A DNA stretch of 5,472 nucleotides, from assembly GCA_964505325.1 (NCBI GenBank), contig CAZDHT010000315.1, forward strand, positions 1-5,472, read 5' to 3'. The position numbers and the translations under genes were made by a program. The DNA comes from CAZDHT01 sp964505325 (GTDB lineage: Bacteria > Planctomycetota > PUPC01). Positions 1 to 5,370 of the stretch are shown here, piece after piece. The notes below the pieces were generated by a model that saw only the letters and a list, made by a program, of their open reading frames with translations, had not been told where the DNA came from and did not search any database. Within the stretch, counting starts at the first letter, position 1, and each line of letters opens with the position of its first letter.

Positions 1-929
1 ACGGTGTAGGTGTAGGTGACCGTCGAGTCTTGAGGCGTGACCGACGGGTCGACGACCTTCTGGAGCTTGATCTCGTTGAACGGCGCCGACGTGCCGTCAC
101 TGTAAGTCACCACGGGCCCGGTCGCGATCTGGGTGAAGGCTCCCGTCGCCACGTCAATCTCGTAGAACCGATCCTGGACGTCGGACCCGGGTGCGCCGCC
201 GTAGGCGTACAGCTTGCCGAACGCATCGAAGAAGGTCGAGCCAATCACCGTCCCCGTGGGAAGGGCGGCAGCCACCCCGTAGTCCACAACCGTGCCCAGT
301 CCGCCGGCCGTCACGTCGAGGGTGGCCATCCGCTGGGTGGCGCGGTTGTAGCCGTACACCTTCGCGTTGAGCGGGTTCACGGCGATATCGTAAAAGCTGC
401 CGCCGACCGAGGCCGAGCTCAGGACGGCGGGTCCGCCGACGGCGTTCACGTCGATGCGGGCGATGTGCTCGCCGGCGTTGTCGGCGAGGACCACATACGT
501 TCCGTCTTCTAGGAACGTGGCGGAGTACCAGGTGTTCTCGGAGAACGACCATCCTGCGGGCTTGCCCAGGTGATCCAGGGAGCCGTCGCTGTTGATGCGC
601 ACGATCTTGCCCCGGTTCGCGCCCCTCGGCCGAAGCCCGTAGATGTACTTGTCCACCGGGTTGAAGCCGATGGCGTTGTACTCGACCCAGGCTTTCGGGC
701 CGATCGGTGTCAGCGTGAATGGCAGCGTCGTGCGGTCGACGCGGTACAACTGGGTCCTATCCCCGCTCCCTTGAGAAATGTACAGCGAAGAGTCGGCACG
801 GAACGGGTCCGCATGTGCCACAGCCGGCACTGCCAGCAGCGCCAGCACCACGACCACCTTCGCCAACCGCGTCCAACGACTACAACCTGCGACTGCAACC
901 ATCGATCCCAAATCTCTAAAAGCTCTCAT
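1..929 (-). CDS. Secreted DUF6923-like beta-propeller protein leading into an Ig-like (DUF11-type) repeat; C-terminus outside the window
   Basis: This reading frame stays open from an ATG at 929 to the left edge, giving 309 residues. Residues 1-40 look like a signal peptide: basic start, hydrophobic run at about 25-38 (VVVVLALLAVPAVA) and a likely cleavage after AHA. Residues about 47-275 repeat a propeller-like pattern: 'LYRVD' (61-65), 'YNAIGFNPVDKYIYG' (84-98), 'IVRIN', 'FYDIAVNPLNAKVYGYN' (179-195), 'KLYAYG', 'FYEIDVATG' (255-263). These phrases are typical of DUF6923 and related exported propellers. From about residue 287 the sequence (IKLQKVVDPSVTPQDSTVTY) looks like the start of a DUF11-type Ig-like repeat. 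An AAAGGAG Shine-Dalgarno sequence lies 10 nt before the ATG at 929, which favours it over the internal ATG at codon 10. I infer an envelope-associated or secreted structural or adhesin-like protein. The specific ligand and the anchoring mode cannot be told because the C-terminus is missing. Family assignment is by motif recognition only. Confidence 0.8.
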   Translation of the reverse strand, partial: MRAFRDLGSMVAVAGCSRWTRLAKVVVVLALLAVPAVAHADPFRADSSLYISQGSGDRTQLYRVDRTTLPFTLTPIGPKAWVEYNAIGFNPVDKYIYGLRPRGANRGKIVRINSDGSLDHLGKPAGWSFSENTWYSATFLEDGTYVVLADNAGEHIARIDVNAVGGPAVLSSASVGGSFYDIAVNPLNAKVYGYNRATQRMATLDVTAGGLGTVVDYGVAAALPTGTVIGSTFFDAFGKLYAYGGAPGSDVQDRFYEIDVATGAFTQIATGPVVTYSDGTSAPFNEIKLQKVVDPSVTPQDSTVTYTYT

Positions 930-939
930 CTTACCCTGT

Positions 940-946
940 CTCCTTT
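940..946 (-). promoter_or_regulatory. Shine-Dalgarno site of the beta-propeller gene
   Basis: The minus strand reads AAAGGAG followed by a 10-nt spacer and ATG at 929. It is the best ribosome-binding match near this reading frame. The in-frame ATG nine codons later has no comparable site, so this element decides the start. Confidence 0.6.
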
Positions 947-1005
947 CTGCGCTTTCCTGCGCGGCCCAATTCTCAACACACAACACGTCAAATTCACCGT
1001 TACCT

Positions 1006-1040
1006 CGAGAACACTCAAGCGTCTTAGCTCAGCGTTCTCG
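1006..1040 (-). promoter_or_regulatory. Possible hairpin in the leader of the propeller gene
   Basis: Bases 1006-1015 can pair with 1031-1040 around a 15-nt loop. Nine of ten pairs are Watson-Crick. The remaining pair is a G-U wobble on the minus-strand RNA but an A-C mismatch on the plus strand, which points to minus-strand RNA. It lies about 77 nt upstream of the ATG at 929, and no U-tract follows, so it is not an intrinsic terminator. It could be a leader structure or a DNA operator; function unknown. Confidence 0.35.
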
Positions 1041-1232
1041 CTCGGGGAAGGAGCAATCCGCGTGCCAAAGCTGCGCTTTTCCCGGATCGAATACGTAACA
1101 ACAGCCTGAGCATAAGCTTACGGAGGGCAGTGGGAGGGCACACCGGCCCTGGCCGGGTGTAGTTTCTTGGACTCCGCCGCCCCGGCCGCGCAAAAACCGA
1201 GACCCAGGCTGAAAACCTGGACCCCCCGCCTG

Positions 1233-1260
1233 TTGACTTGGCCCCGCAAACCGATAGAAT
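1233..1260 (+). promoter_or_regulatory. Sigma70-type promoter for pyrE
   Basis: TTGACT at 1233-1238 and TAGAAT at 1255-1260 are separated by 16 nt, each matching five of six consensus bases. Transcription would begin near 1267, giving a leader of about 22 nt before the pyrE ATG. This placement rules out the longer in-frame reading that begins with a TTG at 1238, because that codon lies inside the -35 box. Confidence 0.7.
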
Positions 1261-1288
1261 CGGGCGAAACCGACCCCGGAAGAGAGCC

Positions 1289-1846
1289 ATGAGAGACATT
1301 CATGCCGACAGAGCGAAACTGCTGGAACTCATCCGACGCGACGCGTTCAGACTGGGTGAGTTCACCCTGGCTTCCGGCGCGAAGAGCAATTACTACATTG
1401 ACGGCCGGCTGCTCACGCTTTCGTCTGATGGCGCCTACGTGCTCGCCCGAGTCATCCTCGCGATGATCGAGGGGGAGGAGATCGACGCCGTCGGCGGGAT
1501 GACGATGGGCGCGGACCCCATCATCGGCGCCGTGCTGGCCGTGGCCGACGCGCAAGGGAAGACCCTCAAGGGCTTCCTATGCCGCAAACAGAAGAAGGAC
1601 CACGGGACCGGGCGGCAGATCGAGGGGAATCTCGACGCCGGCGACAAGGTGTTGATGGTCGAGGATGTCGTGACGACGGGCGGGAGCACGCTCCGGGCCA
1701 TCGAAGCGGTCAAGGAGTTGGGTGGGAAGGTCGTGCGCGTCATCGCGATGGTCGACCGGCTTGCCGGCGCGGCCGACGCCTTCGCCGAGCGCGGCTACGA
1801 CTTCACACCCATCTTCACGGTCAGGGACTTGGGCATCGAACCCTGA
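1289..1846 (+). CDS. pyrE: Orotate phosphoribosyltransferase
   Basis: A 185-residue protein that transfers the phosphoribosyl group of PRPP to orotate, giving orotidine 5'-monophosphate in de novo pyrimidine synthesis; cytosolic, normally a dimer. Diagnostic segments are all present: the N-terminal 'FTLASGAKSNYYIDGR' (25-40), 'DAVGGMTMGADPI' (66-78), the mobile catalytic loop 'RKQKKDHGTGRQIEG' (99-113) with its Lys and His residues, and the PRPP-binding motif 'VLMVEDVVTTGGST' (121-134) with the acidic pair E125-D126. The length is in the usual range for bacterial PyrE, so it looks complete and functional. The start at 1289 is chosen because GGAAG lies 6 nt upstream and because the promoter boxes occupy the earlier part of the frame. 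The next gene begins 34 nt after the stop on the same strand and is probably co-transcribed. No other pyrimidine gene is in the window. Confidence 0.96.
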   Translation: MRDIHADRAKLLELIRRDAFRLGEFTLASGAKSNYYIDGRLLTLSSDGAYVLARVILAMIEGEEIDAVGGMTMGADPIIGAVLAVADAQGKTLKGFLCRKQKKDHGTGRQIEGNLDAGDKVLMVEDVVTTGGSTLRAIEAVKELGGKVVRVIAMVDRLAGAADAFAERGYDFTPIFTVRDLGIEP

Positions 1847-1869
1847 CCCAGACGCGCCGCCCACGGCCC

Positions 1870-1883
1870 GGAGAAGACTTGTG
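1870..1883 (+). promoter_or_regulatory. Shine-Dalgarno site and GTG start of the channel gene
   Basis: GGAG at 1870-1873 is followed by a 7-nt spacer and GTG at 1881-1883. The frame is open much further upstream, into pyrE, but that part is only an out-of-frame overlap. This ribosome-binding site fixes the start after the pyrE stop. Confidence 0.7.
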
Positions 1884-2864
1884 AGCCAACCGAATCCGCC
1901 CAAAGACGAGACCTGCTCGTACAACTGTCCGCTCTGCGGCCGGCCTTGCTGCACAGAACCCGCCGGGCCCTCCGGCCTCTGCGCCCTGCACGACAAAGGC
2001 GCGACACCCTCTGACCGCGAGGCGGCCGCCCGCGCCGCAGGACGCGAGTCGCTTGCCGACCACCTCGCGGCCAAGGCCCGCCGTGGCGAGCCGATCCACG
2101 GCGTCGACCTGAACTGGGCGCAACTCGATGAGGCATGGCTGGCCGAGGCCGACCTGCGCGGAGCGGCCCTCAACGAGGCCCGGCTGCGGCGGGCGCACCT
2201 CTCGCAAGCCCGGCTCGATGGCGCCAACCTCTACAACGCGGACCTGCAGAACGCCTGGATGCCGCGGGTGACGTTGAACGGGGCCTGCCTCGACTGGGCC
2301 AACCTGCGCGGGGTGCGCGGCCTGCGCGCCGAGGATTGCCGCACCATCCGGCCCTCCGTGCCGGGGTTCCGCAGCGTGAAGCGGATGTTCCAGGAGGCAG
2401 ACGACCGCGACGCGGCCAGCTCCTTCGCAATGAGAGAAAAGCGACAACAGCGAAAGGACCTGTGGCGCGGCCGGGCCGAGTGGCTCCGCTCGCTCCGCGG
2501 CCTGCGCCGCTTCGGCCAGTGGCTCACGCACTGTGTACTCGAAGCGATTTGTGGGTACTTCGAGAACTTCTTCCTCCCCGTCCTCTGGTCGATCATCATC
2601 ATCGCCGCCTGTGGGCTCGCCTATGCGAGCGGCGACGGGATCATGCCCGCTCAGGGCACCGCGCCGCCAGCCGAACTCCGGCAAACGGTCGGCTTGACCG
2701 ACGGTCTCTACTTCAGTGCGGTCACATTCACGACGTTGGGCTACGGCGATTACCGGCCGAGGCCCGGCCCGTGGCGGCTCGTCGCCGGCGCCGAAGCCTT
2801 CGCCGGGGTCTTCCTCATGTCCGTGTTCGTCGTCACCCTCGCACACCGGTACGTCGTTCGATGA
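1881..2864 (+). CDS. Pentapeptide-repeat protein fused to a two-TM potassium-channel-like pore, with a Cys-rich N-terminus
   Basis: A 327-residue protein in four parts. Residues 12-37 hold six Cys and one His (C12, C16, C19, C23, C24, C34, H37), which suggests a small metal-binding knuckle. Residues about 74-146 form roughly 14 consecutive pentapeptide repeats with Leu (once Met) every five residues from L77 to L142, for example 'ADLRG' and 'ANLYN'; such repeats fold as a right-handed quadrilateral beta-helix. Residues 161-215 are a charged, probably helical linker. The C-terminus is an Ion_trans_2-type pore: TM1 at about 230-249, a pore loop with the selectivity filter 'TTLGYGD' (284-290) and TM2 at about 299-321. 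TLGYGD is the classic K+ signature. It has no C-terminal RCK domain, so any cytosolic sensing would come from the N-terminal repeats. I infer an inner-membrane K+ channel that probably works as a tetramer. Co-transcription with pyrE is likely (34-nt gap), but a functional link is not evident. Confidence 0.88.
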   Translation: MSQPNPPKDETCSYNCPLCGRPCCTEPAGPSGLCALHDKGATPSDREAAARAAGRESLADHLAAKARRGEPIHGVDLNWAQLDEAWLAEADLRGAALNEARLRRAHLSQARLDGANLYNADLQNAWMPRVTLNGACLDWANLRGVRGLRAEDCRTIRPSVPGFRSVKRMFQEADDRDAASSFAMREKRQQRKDLWRGRAEWLRSLRGLRRFGQWLTHCVLEAICGYFENFFLPVLWSIIIIAACGLAYASGDGIMPAQGTAPPAELRQTVGLTDGLYFSAVTFTTLGYGDYRPRPGPWRLVAGAEAFAGVFLMSVFVVTLAHRYVVR

Positions 2865-2866
2865 TC

Positions 2867-2888
2867 CCGGCGCGCTGCGTGACGCCGG
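2867..2888. terminator. Weak hairpin between the convergent channel and esterase genes
   Basis: CCGGCG (2867-2872) pairs with CGCCGG (2883-2888) around a 10-nt loop in the 30-nt gap between two converging stop codons. The placement suits a bidirectional terminator, but there is no U-tract on either side and a 6-bp GC stem can occur by chance in this GC-rich DNA. Confidence 0.25.
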
Positions 2889-2894
2889 CCGGCA

Positions 2895-4451
2895 TCACTT
2901 CTTCCGCTGAACCGCCGGCTTCGGTTGTGTGACGACCGGCCAGCCGTCCGTGCGGAACGGTGCGGCGGGTAGGCCCTCCTTGTTGTACAGGCTGCACGGG
3001 GGGTTCAAGCCCCAGGCGTAGCGCACCGCGAGCGGCTTGGCGACCTTGTCACTGCTGACGATCACCGTGTCACCGTCGATCTTCGCATCCGCCCACACCC
3101 ACTTCTTGTCCTCGCCGGCGATGGCGAAGCCCTTGAGCGTGTCGCCCTTCACGACCAACCCGCCGCCGACGTGCTTGAAGTGGACGGTCGCCTTGCCGCC
3201 GTCGACCGTCACCCGGTCGTATGTCGGGCCCCGGTAGACGACGTTCTTGCCGTAGACGGTCGCCAGGGCGCAGAGCGCCAGCCGCTCGCCGACGGGCTGC
3301 TTGTACCTCGGATGCAGGCTGCCCTTGAGCGCGGTGTCGATGGTCACGGCCATCCCGGTGTTCGGTACGGCGAGCGCGGCGGCCTGCGACTCGCGCATCA
3401 CGGCCCAGCTCGCGTCCCGGGGGCCGGTGTCGGGCCTCTGATAGTTGGGGAGTTGCACGAAGAAGAACGGGAACTCGCCCTGCCCCCAGACCTCGCGCCA
3501 GCCTCGGATCATCGCAGGCAGTTGCTCGCGGTAACTGTAGGCGCGTCCGGCGTCGGCCTCGCCCTGATACCAGATCGCGCCGCGGATGCCGTAGGGGATG
3601 AGCGGATGGATCATGCCGTTGTAGAGGTCGCCGTGTCTTGGATAGGCGCTTGCCAGGAGCGCGGGCACCCTCGGTCGCGGCGGGGCGGCTTTCTTCTCCT
3701 TCCGCGCCGCGCGGTACGCCTTCCACCATTCGCCCGTCGCTTTGTTGTACTCCGCGAGGGTCTGCACGAGTTCAGGCGAGTCGAGGTCGGGCTTCTTCTC
3801 CACAACGCCGGGCCTGAGCAGCAGGCGGTTGGTCCACGACCGAATGCTGGTGCCGCCGACCGACGAGTTGATCAGCCCGACCGGGACGTTGAGGTCTCCG
3901 TGCAGCTTGCGGCCGAAGAAGAAACCGGTCGCCGTGAAGTAGCCGACCGACTTCTCGTTGCACACCTGCCAGCGCCCGCCCGTGCCGGCATTCGGGAGGA
4001 TCGATTGTGTCCGGGCGGTGCGGTAGTGGCGGATCTGCGACAGGTTCTTCGACGCCTCGCTCTCGGCCTTCGCGTTGTCGCAACCACGAACGGTCATCGC
4101 CATGTTCGACTGCCCGCTGCACAGCCAGACCTCGCCGACGAGGATGTCCTTGATGGTGATGGCCGTCTTGCCCGCGACGGTCATCTCGAACGGCCCGCCC
4201 GCCTTCATCGGCTCGAGCCGGACCAGCCATTTGCCCTTGGCATCGGCCGTGGCGGACGTCTCCTGTCCGGCGATCTTGACGGTAATCTTGTCACCTGCCG
4301 CCGCCCATCCCCACACCGGCACCTTCATCTCACGCTGCAGCACCATGTGATCCGCGAAAACCGCCGGTAGCCGCAGCTCCGGCCCCGCCGCGAACGCCAC
4401 GCTGCACAGCAACACGAACACGCAACAAAGACTCAGCACACGGTTCATCAT
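2895..4451 (-). CDS. Secreted sialate O-acetylesterase-family SGNH hydrolase
   Basis: A 518-residue exported hydrolase. Residues 1-22 form a signal peptide (hydrophobic core at about 5-21, AFA-A end). Residues 24-105 form a beta-sandwich beginning 'LRLPAVFADHMVLQRE', typical of this family. The catalytic part follows: 'CSGQSNM' (111-117) with nucleophile S115, 'GLINSSVGGTSIRSW' (192-206), 'GAIWYQGEADAG' (291-302), and the C-terminal block 'DTALKGSLHP' (372-381) with likely catalytic D or partner D372 and H380. Family members remove O-acetyl groups from sialic acids or, in polysaccharide-degrading bacteria, from plant or algal glycans; the substrate here is inferred only. The length is normal for the family. 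The start is set by GGAG (4459-4462) with a 7-nt spacer before ATG at 4451; a second ATG follows at once. It is transcribed toward the channel gene, and 129 nt separate it from the toxin gene upstream, so it may or may not share that transcript. A sulfatase or glycoside hydrolase neighbour is not seen in the window. Confidence 0.93.
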   Translation of the reverse strand: MMNRVLSLCCVFVLLCSVAFAAGPELRLPAVFADHMVLQREMKVPVWGWAAAGDKITVKIAGQETSATADAKGKWLVRLEPMKAGGPFEMTVAGKTAITIKDILVGEVWLCSGQSNMAMTVRGCDNAKAESEASKNLSQIRHYRTARTQSILPNAGTGGRWQVCNEKSVGYFTATGFFFGRKLHGDLNVPVGLINSSVGGTSIRSWTNRLLLRPGVVEKKPDLDSPELVQTLAEYNKATGEWWKAYRAARKEKKAAPPRPRVPALLASAYPRHGDLYNGMIHPLIPYGIRGAIWYQGEADAGRAYSYREQLPAMIRGWREVWGQGEFPFFFVQLPNYQRPDTGPRDASWAVMRESQAAALAVPNTGMAVTIDTALKGSLHPRYKQPVGERLALCALATVYGKNVVYRGPTYDRVTVDGGKATVHFKHVGGGLVVKGDTLKGFAIAGEDKKWVWADAKIDGDTVIVSSDKVAKPLAVRYAWGLNPPCSLYNKEGLPAAPFRTDGWPVVTQPKPAVQRKK

Positions 4452-4462
4452 CTCAGTTCTCC
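4452..4462 (-). promoter_or_regulatory. Shine-Dalgarno site of the esterase gene
   Basis: The minus strand reads GGAG, then a 7-nt spacer, then two adjacent ATG codons (4451 and 4448). The first is the better-spaced start. The 129-nt region upstream (4452-4580) holds no clear -35/-10 pair that I can see. Confidence 0.55.
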
Positions 4463-4580
4463 ATTGACCAATGTGTTGCCCTGATGGGGCTCACGTTGTT
4501 CTGTGTGTCTCATATCTTGTCTACGGGCGGCCCACGTTCTTCCCCCGTGCGCCCGCTTCACGTTCAGAGCCCACCACTGA

Positions 4581-4847
4581 CTAACGGTAGACGTCACGTC
4601 GATGTCCGACCGCTATGATTTCCACGACATGCAACTTATTGTCGATCGTGTAGAGAACACGATAGCTGCCGACACGAAGCCGATAGGCCGACCGGCCGCG
4701 GAGTTTCTTGGCGCCTCGTGGTCTTGGAGCCGACTCCAATTGCAGGATGGCTCGGGAAACGCGGGTGAACATCGGCTTGGGCAGAGCGTCCATCTCGCGT
4801 TCGGCGGAGGACTTGATGTGGATCTCATAGGGGCGGGGGCCGGTCAA
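4581..4847 (-). CDS. RelE/ParE-family toxin of a type II toxin-antitoxin system
   Basis: An 88-residue protein with the RelE/ParE fold signature. The N-terminal 'YEIHIKSSAEREMDALP' (7-23) is the usual first strand and helix. The core 'AKKLRGRSAYRLRVGSYRVLYTID' (46-69) and the C-terminal 'VVEIIAVGHRRDVYR' (74-88) match the family closely. Basic residues R56, R63, R83, R84 and the terminal Tyr87 are those expected of an mRNA-interfering RelE-like toxin, although ParE-like gyrase inhibition cannot be excluded by sequence alone. The start is TTG at 4845-4847, which overlaps the antitoxin stop (TTGA). GGAGAGG at 4853-4859 lies 5 nt upstream, and no ATG or GTG exists near the N-terminus, so translation is probably coupled to that of the antitoxin. 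Confidence 0.9.
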   Translation of the reverse strand: MTGPRPYEIHIKSSAEREMDALPKPMFTRVSRAILQLESAPRPRGAKKLRGRSAYRLRVGSYRVLYTIDNKLHVVEIIAVGHRRDVYR

Positions 4848-5044
4848 CGCTTCCTCTCCGCGAGGTATTCGCGAAAAGCGCGCGACGGCTCATCGCGGCG
4901 TTCGGCCAGGAGCGCGAGATCGAGCAGGTCTTCACGAAGCTCGCCGTCCTCCGCGATCCCCGACAGCACAGCCTGACGTTCCTTCTTTGGGAGCGCCCGA
5001 AGCGCCGTAAGGAAGACTTCGGCCTTTGCCTCTGTTGCTGTCAT
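4844..5044 (-). CDS. Antitoxin gene partner of the RelE-like toxin
   Basis: A 66-residue acidic-and-basic mixed protein immediately before the toxin, overlapping it by 4 nt. Residues 4-30 include 'LRALPKKERQAVL' and are predicted helical. The C-terminus 'RRDEPSRAFREYLAERKR' (49-66) resembles the tail seen on many small antitoxins that wrap around RelE toxins. I cannot name its DNA-binding family, and no clear ribbon-helix-helix or Phd/YefM signature is visible. Its antitoxin role rests mainly on position, size and overlap. The ATG at 5044 has GGAG (5051-5054) 6 nt upstream. A strong promoter at 5080-5108 precedes it, so the antitoxin-toxin pair has its own transcription start. Confidence 0.8.
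   Translation of the reverse strand: MTATEAKAEVFLTALRALPKKERQAVLSGIAEDGELREDLLDLALLAERRDEPSRAFREYLAERKR
4848..4860 (-). promoter_or_regulatory. Shine-Dalgarno site inside the antitoxin gene that serves the TTG-started toxin
   Basis: GGAGAGG is encoded in the last codons of the antitoxin and sits 5 nt before the TTG start at 4847. It supports TTG as the true toxin start despite the rarity of that codon. Confidence 0.6.
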
Positions 5045-5182
5045 AGCTAACTCCGTCCGTAGCCCCTGTGCCCCTTCTCATTCTAGCGCCCACTGCCGAA
5101 GTATTCAACAGGTCGAGCAAGTTCCTGGGGCCGACGTCTCGGGCTCGAATGGGTTGCCGCTTCGCGGCTTCACGGGGCCTCT
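5045..5182. other. Intergenic region upstream of the toxin-antitoxin operon
   Basis: This 138-nt stretch between the 32-codon gene and the antitoxin holds the operon promoter and the antitoxin Shine-Dalgarno site. A 5-bp hairpin GCCGC-TTC-GCGGC lies at 5156-5168 just after the small gene's stop; it lacks a U-tract. No tandem inverted repeats that would mark an obvious autoregulatory operator are seen. Confidence 0.5.
5080..5108 (-). promoter_or_regulatory. Sigma70-type promoter of the toxin-antitoxin operon
   Basis: On the minus strand TTGAAT (5103-5108) and TAGAAT (5080-5085) are separated by 17 nt. The -10 box matches five of six consensus bases and the spacing is ideal. Transcription would start near 5073, about 28 nt before the antitoxin ATG. 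Confidence 0.65.
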
Positions 5183-5281
5183 CTACGTCTGCACCCACTC
5201 AGAACACTTCGCCCTCCATTCCTTGTACTTGCCGTTCCAGTAGTCTTGGACAATTCCCAAGAGCAGTCTCAGGTCGGTCAT
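5183..5281 (-). CDS. Small protein of 32 residues, unknown function
   Basis: A 33-codon frame from ATG at 5281 to TAG at 5183. The protein begins MTDLRLLLGIVQDYW, contains three Trp (15, 22, 29), two Tyr (14, 19) and a single Cys (26), and ends SEWVQT. The Trp residues recur every seven positions and could lie on one face of an amphipathic helix. The case for translation is the Shine-Dalgarno sequence AAAGGAGG (5290-5297), the best in the window, at an 8-nt spacing. A possible promoter lies just upstream. It is on the same strand as cysS and the toxin-antitoxin pair, 89 nt after the cysS stop and 138 nt before the antitoxin. I recognise no family. It may be a genuine small protein or the surviving 5' end of a decayed gene; no homologous continuation is seen after the TAG. 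Confidence 0.55.
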   Translation of the reverse strand: MTDLRLLLGIVQDYWNGKYKEWRAKCSEWVQT

Positions 5282-5289
5282 TGACACTT

Positions 5290-5297
5290 CCTCCTTT
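5290..5297 (-). promoter_or_regulatory. Near-perfect Shine-Dalgarno site of the 32-codon gene
   Basis: AAAGGAGG is complementary to most of the 16S rRNA anti-Shine-Dalgarno tail and is placed 8 nt before ATG. Such a match is uncommon by chance and is the main support for the small gene. Confidence 0.65.
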
Positions 5298-5308
5298 GGG
5301 GGCGGTAT

Positions 5309-5337
5309 ATGCTAACCACCGACCGGGAAATGTCCAA
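5309..5337 (-). promoter_or_regulatory. Possible promoter of the 32-codon gene
   Basis: TTGGAC (5332-5337) and TAGCAT (5309-5314) on the minus strand are 17 nt apart. Matches to consensus are moderate (TAGCAT has four of six). A start near 5302 would give a leader of about 20 nt, like the leaders inferred for pyrE and the toxin-antitoxin operon. Confidence 0.4.
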
Positions 5338-5370
5338 TCCAGGTGAAGCATGACACGACAGACGTCGCCT

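Larger units (their letters stand above)
930..1288. other. Divergent intergenic region between the propeller gene and pyrE
   Basis: This 359-nt stretch has no open frame with recognisable protein content. It separates two genes transcribed away from each other. It holds the Shine-Dalgarno site and probable leader hairpin of the left-hand gene and a good sigma70-like promoter for pyrE. A short inverted repeat, CCAGG-N7-CCTGG at about 1203-1219, sits just upstream of the pyrE -35 box; it is too short to call an operator. I found no convincing promoter for the left-hand gene: TTGACG at 986-991 on the minus strand has no -10 box at 16-18 nt. Confidence 0.6.

Noticed and set aside
30..512. Plus-strand open frame opposite the propeller gene
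   Set aside because: The minus strand carries a signal peptide and propeller motifs through the whole stretch, so this is a shadow frame.
1018..1098. tRNA-like pieces: TAGCTCAG at 1025-1032 and GGATCGAATACG near 1084
   Set aside because: The bases that would form the acceptor stem do not pair with any 3' partner, the spacing is wrong for a standard tRNA and no anticodon arm can be drawn.
570..1109. Plus-strand open frame of 179 codons crossing the propeller start and the intergenic region
   Set aside because: Most of it is antisense to the propeller gene and the remainder is compositionally unlike a protein; no ribosome-binding site or homologous motif.
1821..2846. Minus-strand open frame (341 codons) opposite the channel gene
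   Set aside because: Antisense of a pentapeptide and channel gene with clear motifs; no ribosome-binding site and no domain signature.
3171..4370. Long plus-strand open frame (399 codons) opposite the esterase
   Set aside because: It is the antisense shadow of a well-supported gene; its translation is low-complexity Arg/Val/Leu/Gly-rich, as expected from GC-rich antisense frames, and has no recognisable domain.
5156..5168. GCCGC-TTC-GCGGC hairpin after the small gene as a terminator
   Set aside because: Only 5 bp with no U-tract, and short GC palindromes are expected in DNA of this composition.
4932..5198. Minus-strand frame of 88 codons overlapping the small gene and the antitoxin
   Set aside because: It runs out of frame through the antitoxin promoter and gene, has no ribosome-binding site and is Gly/Arg-rich without a motif.
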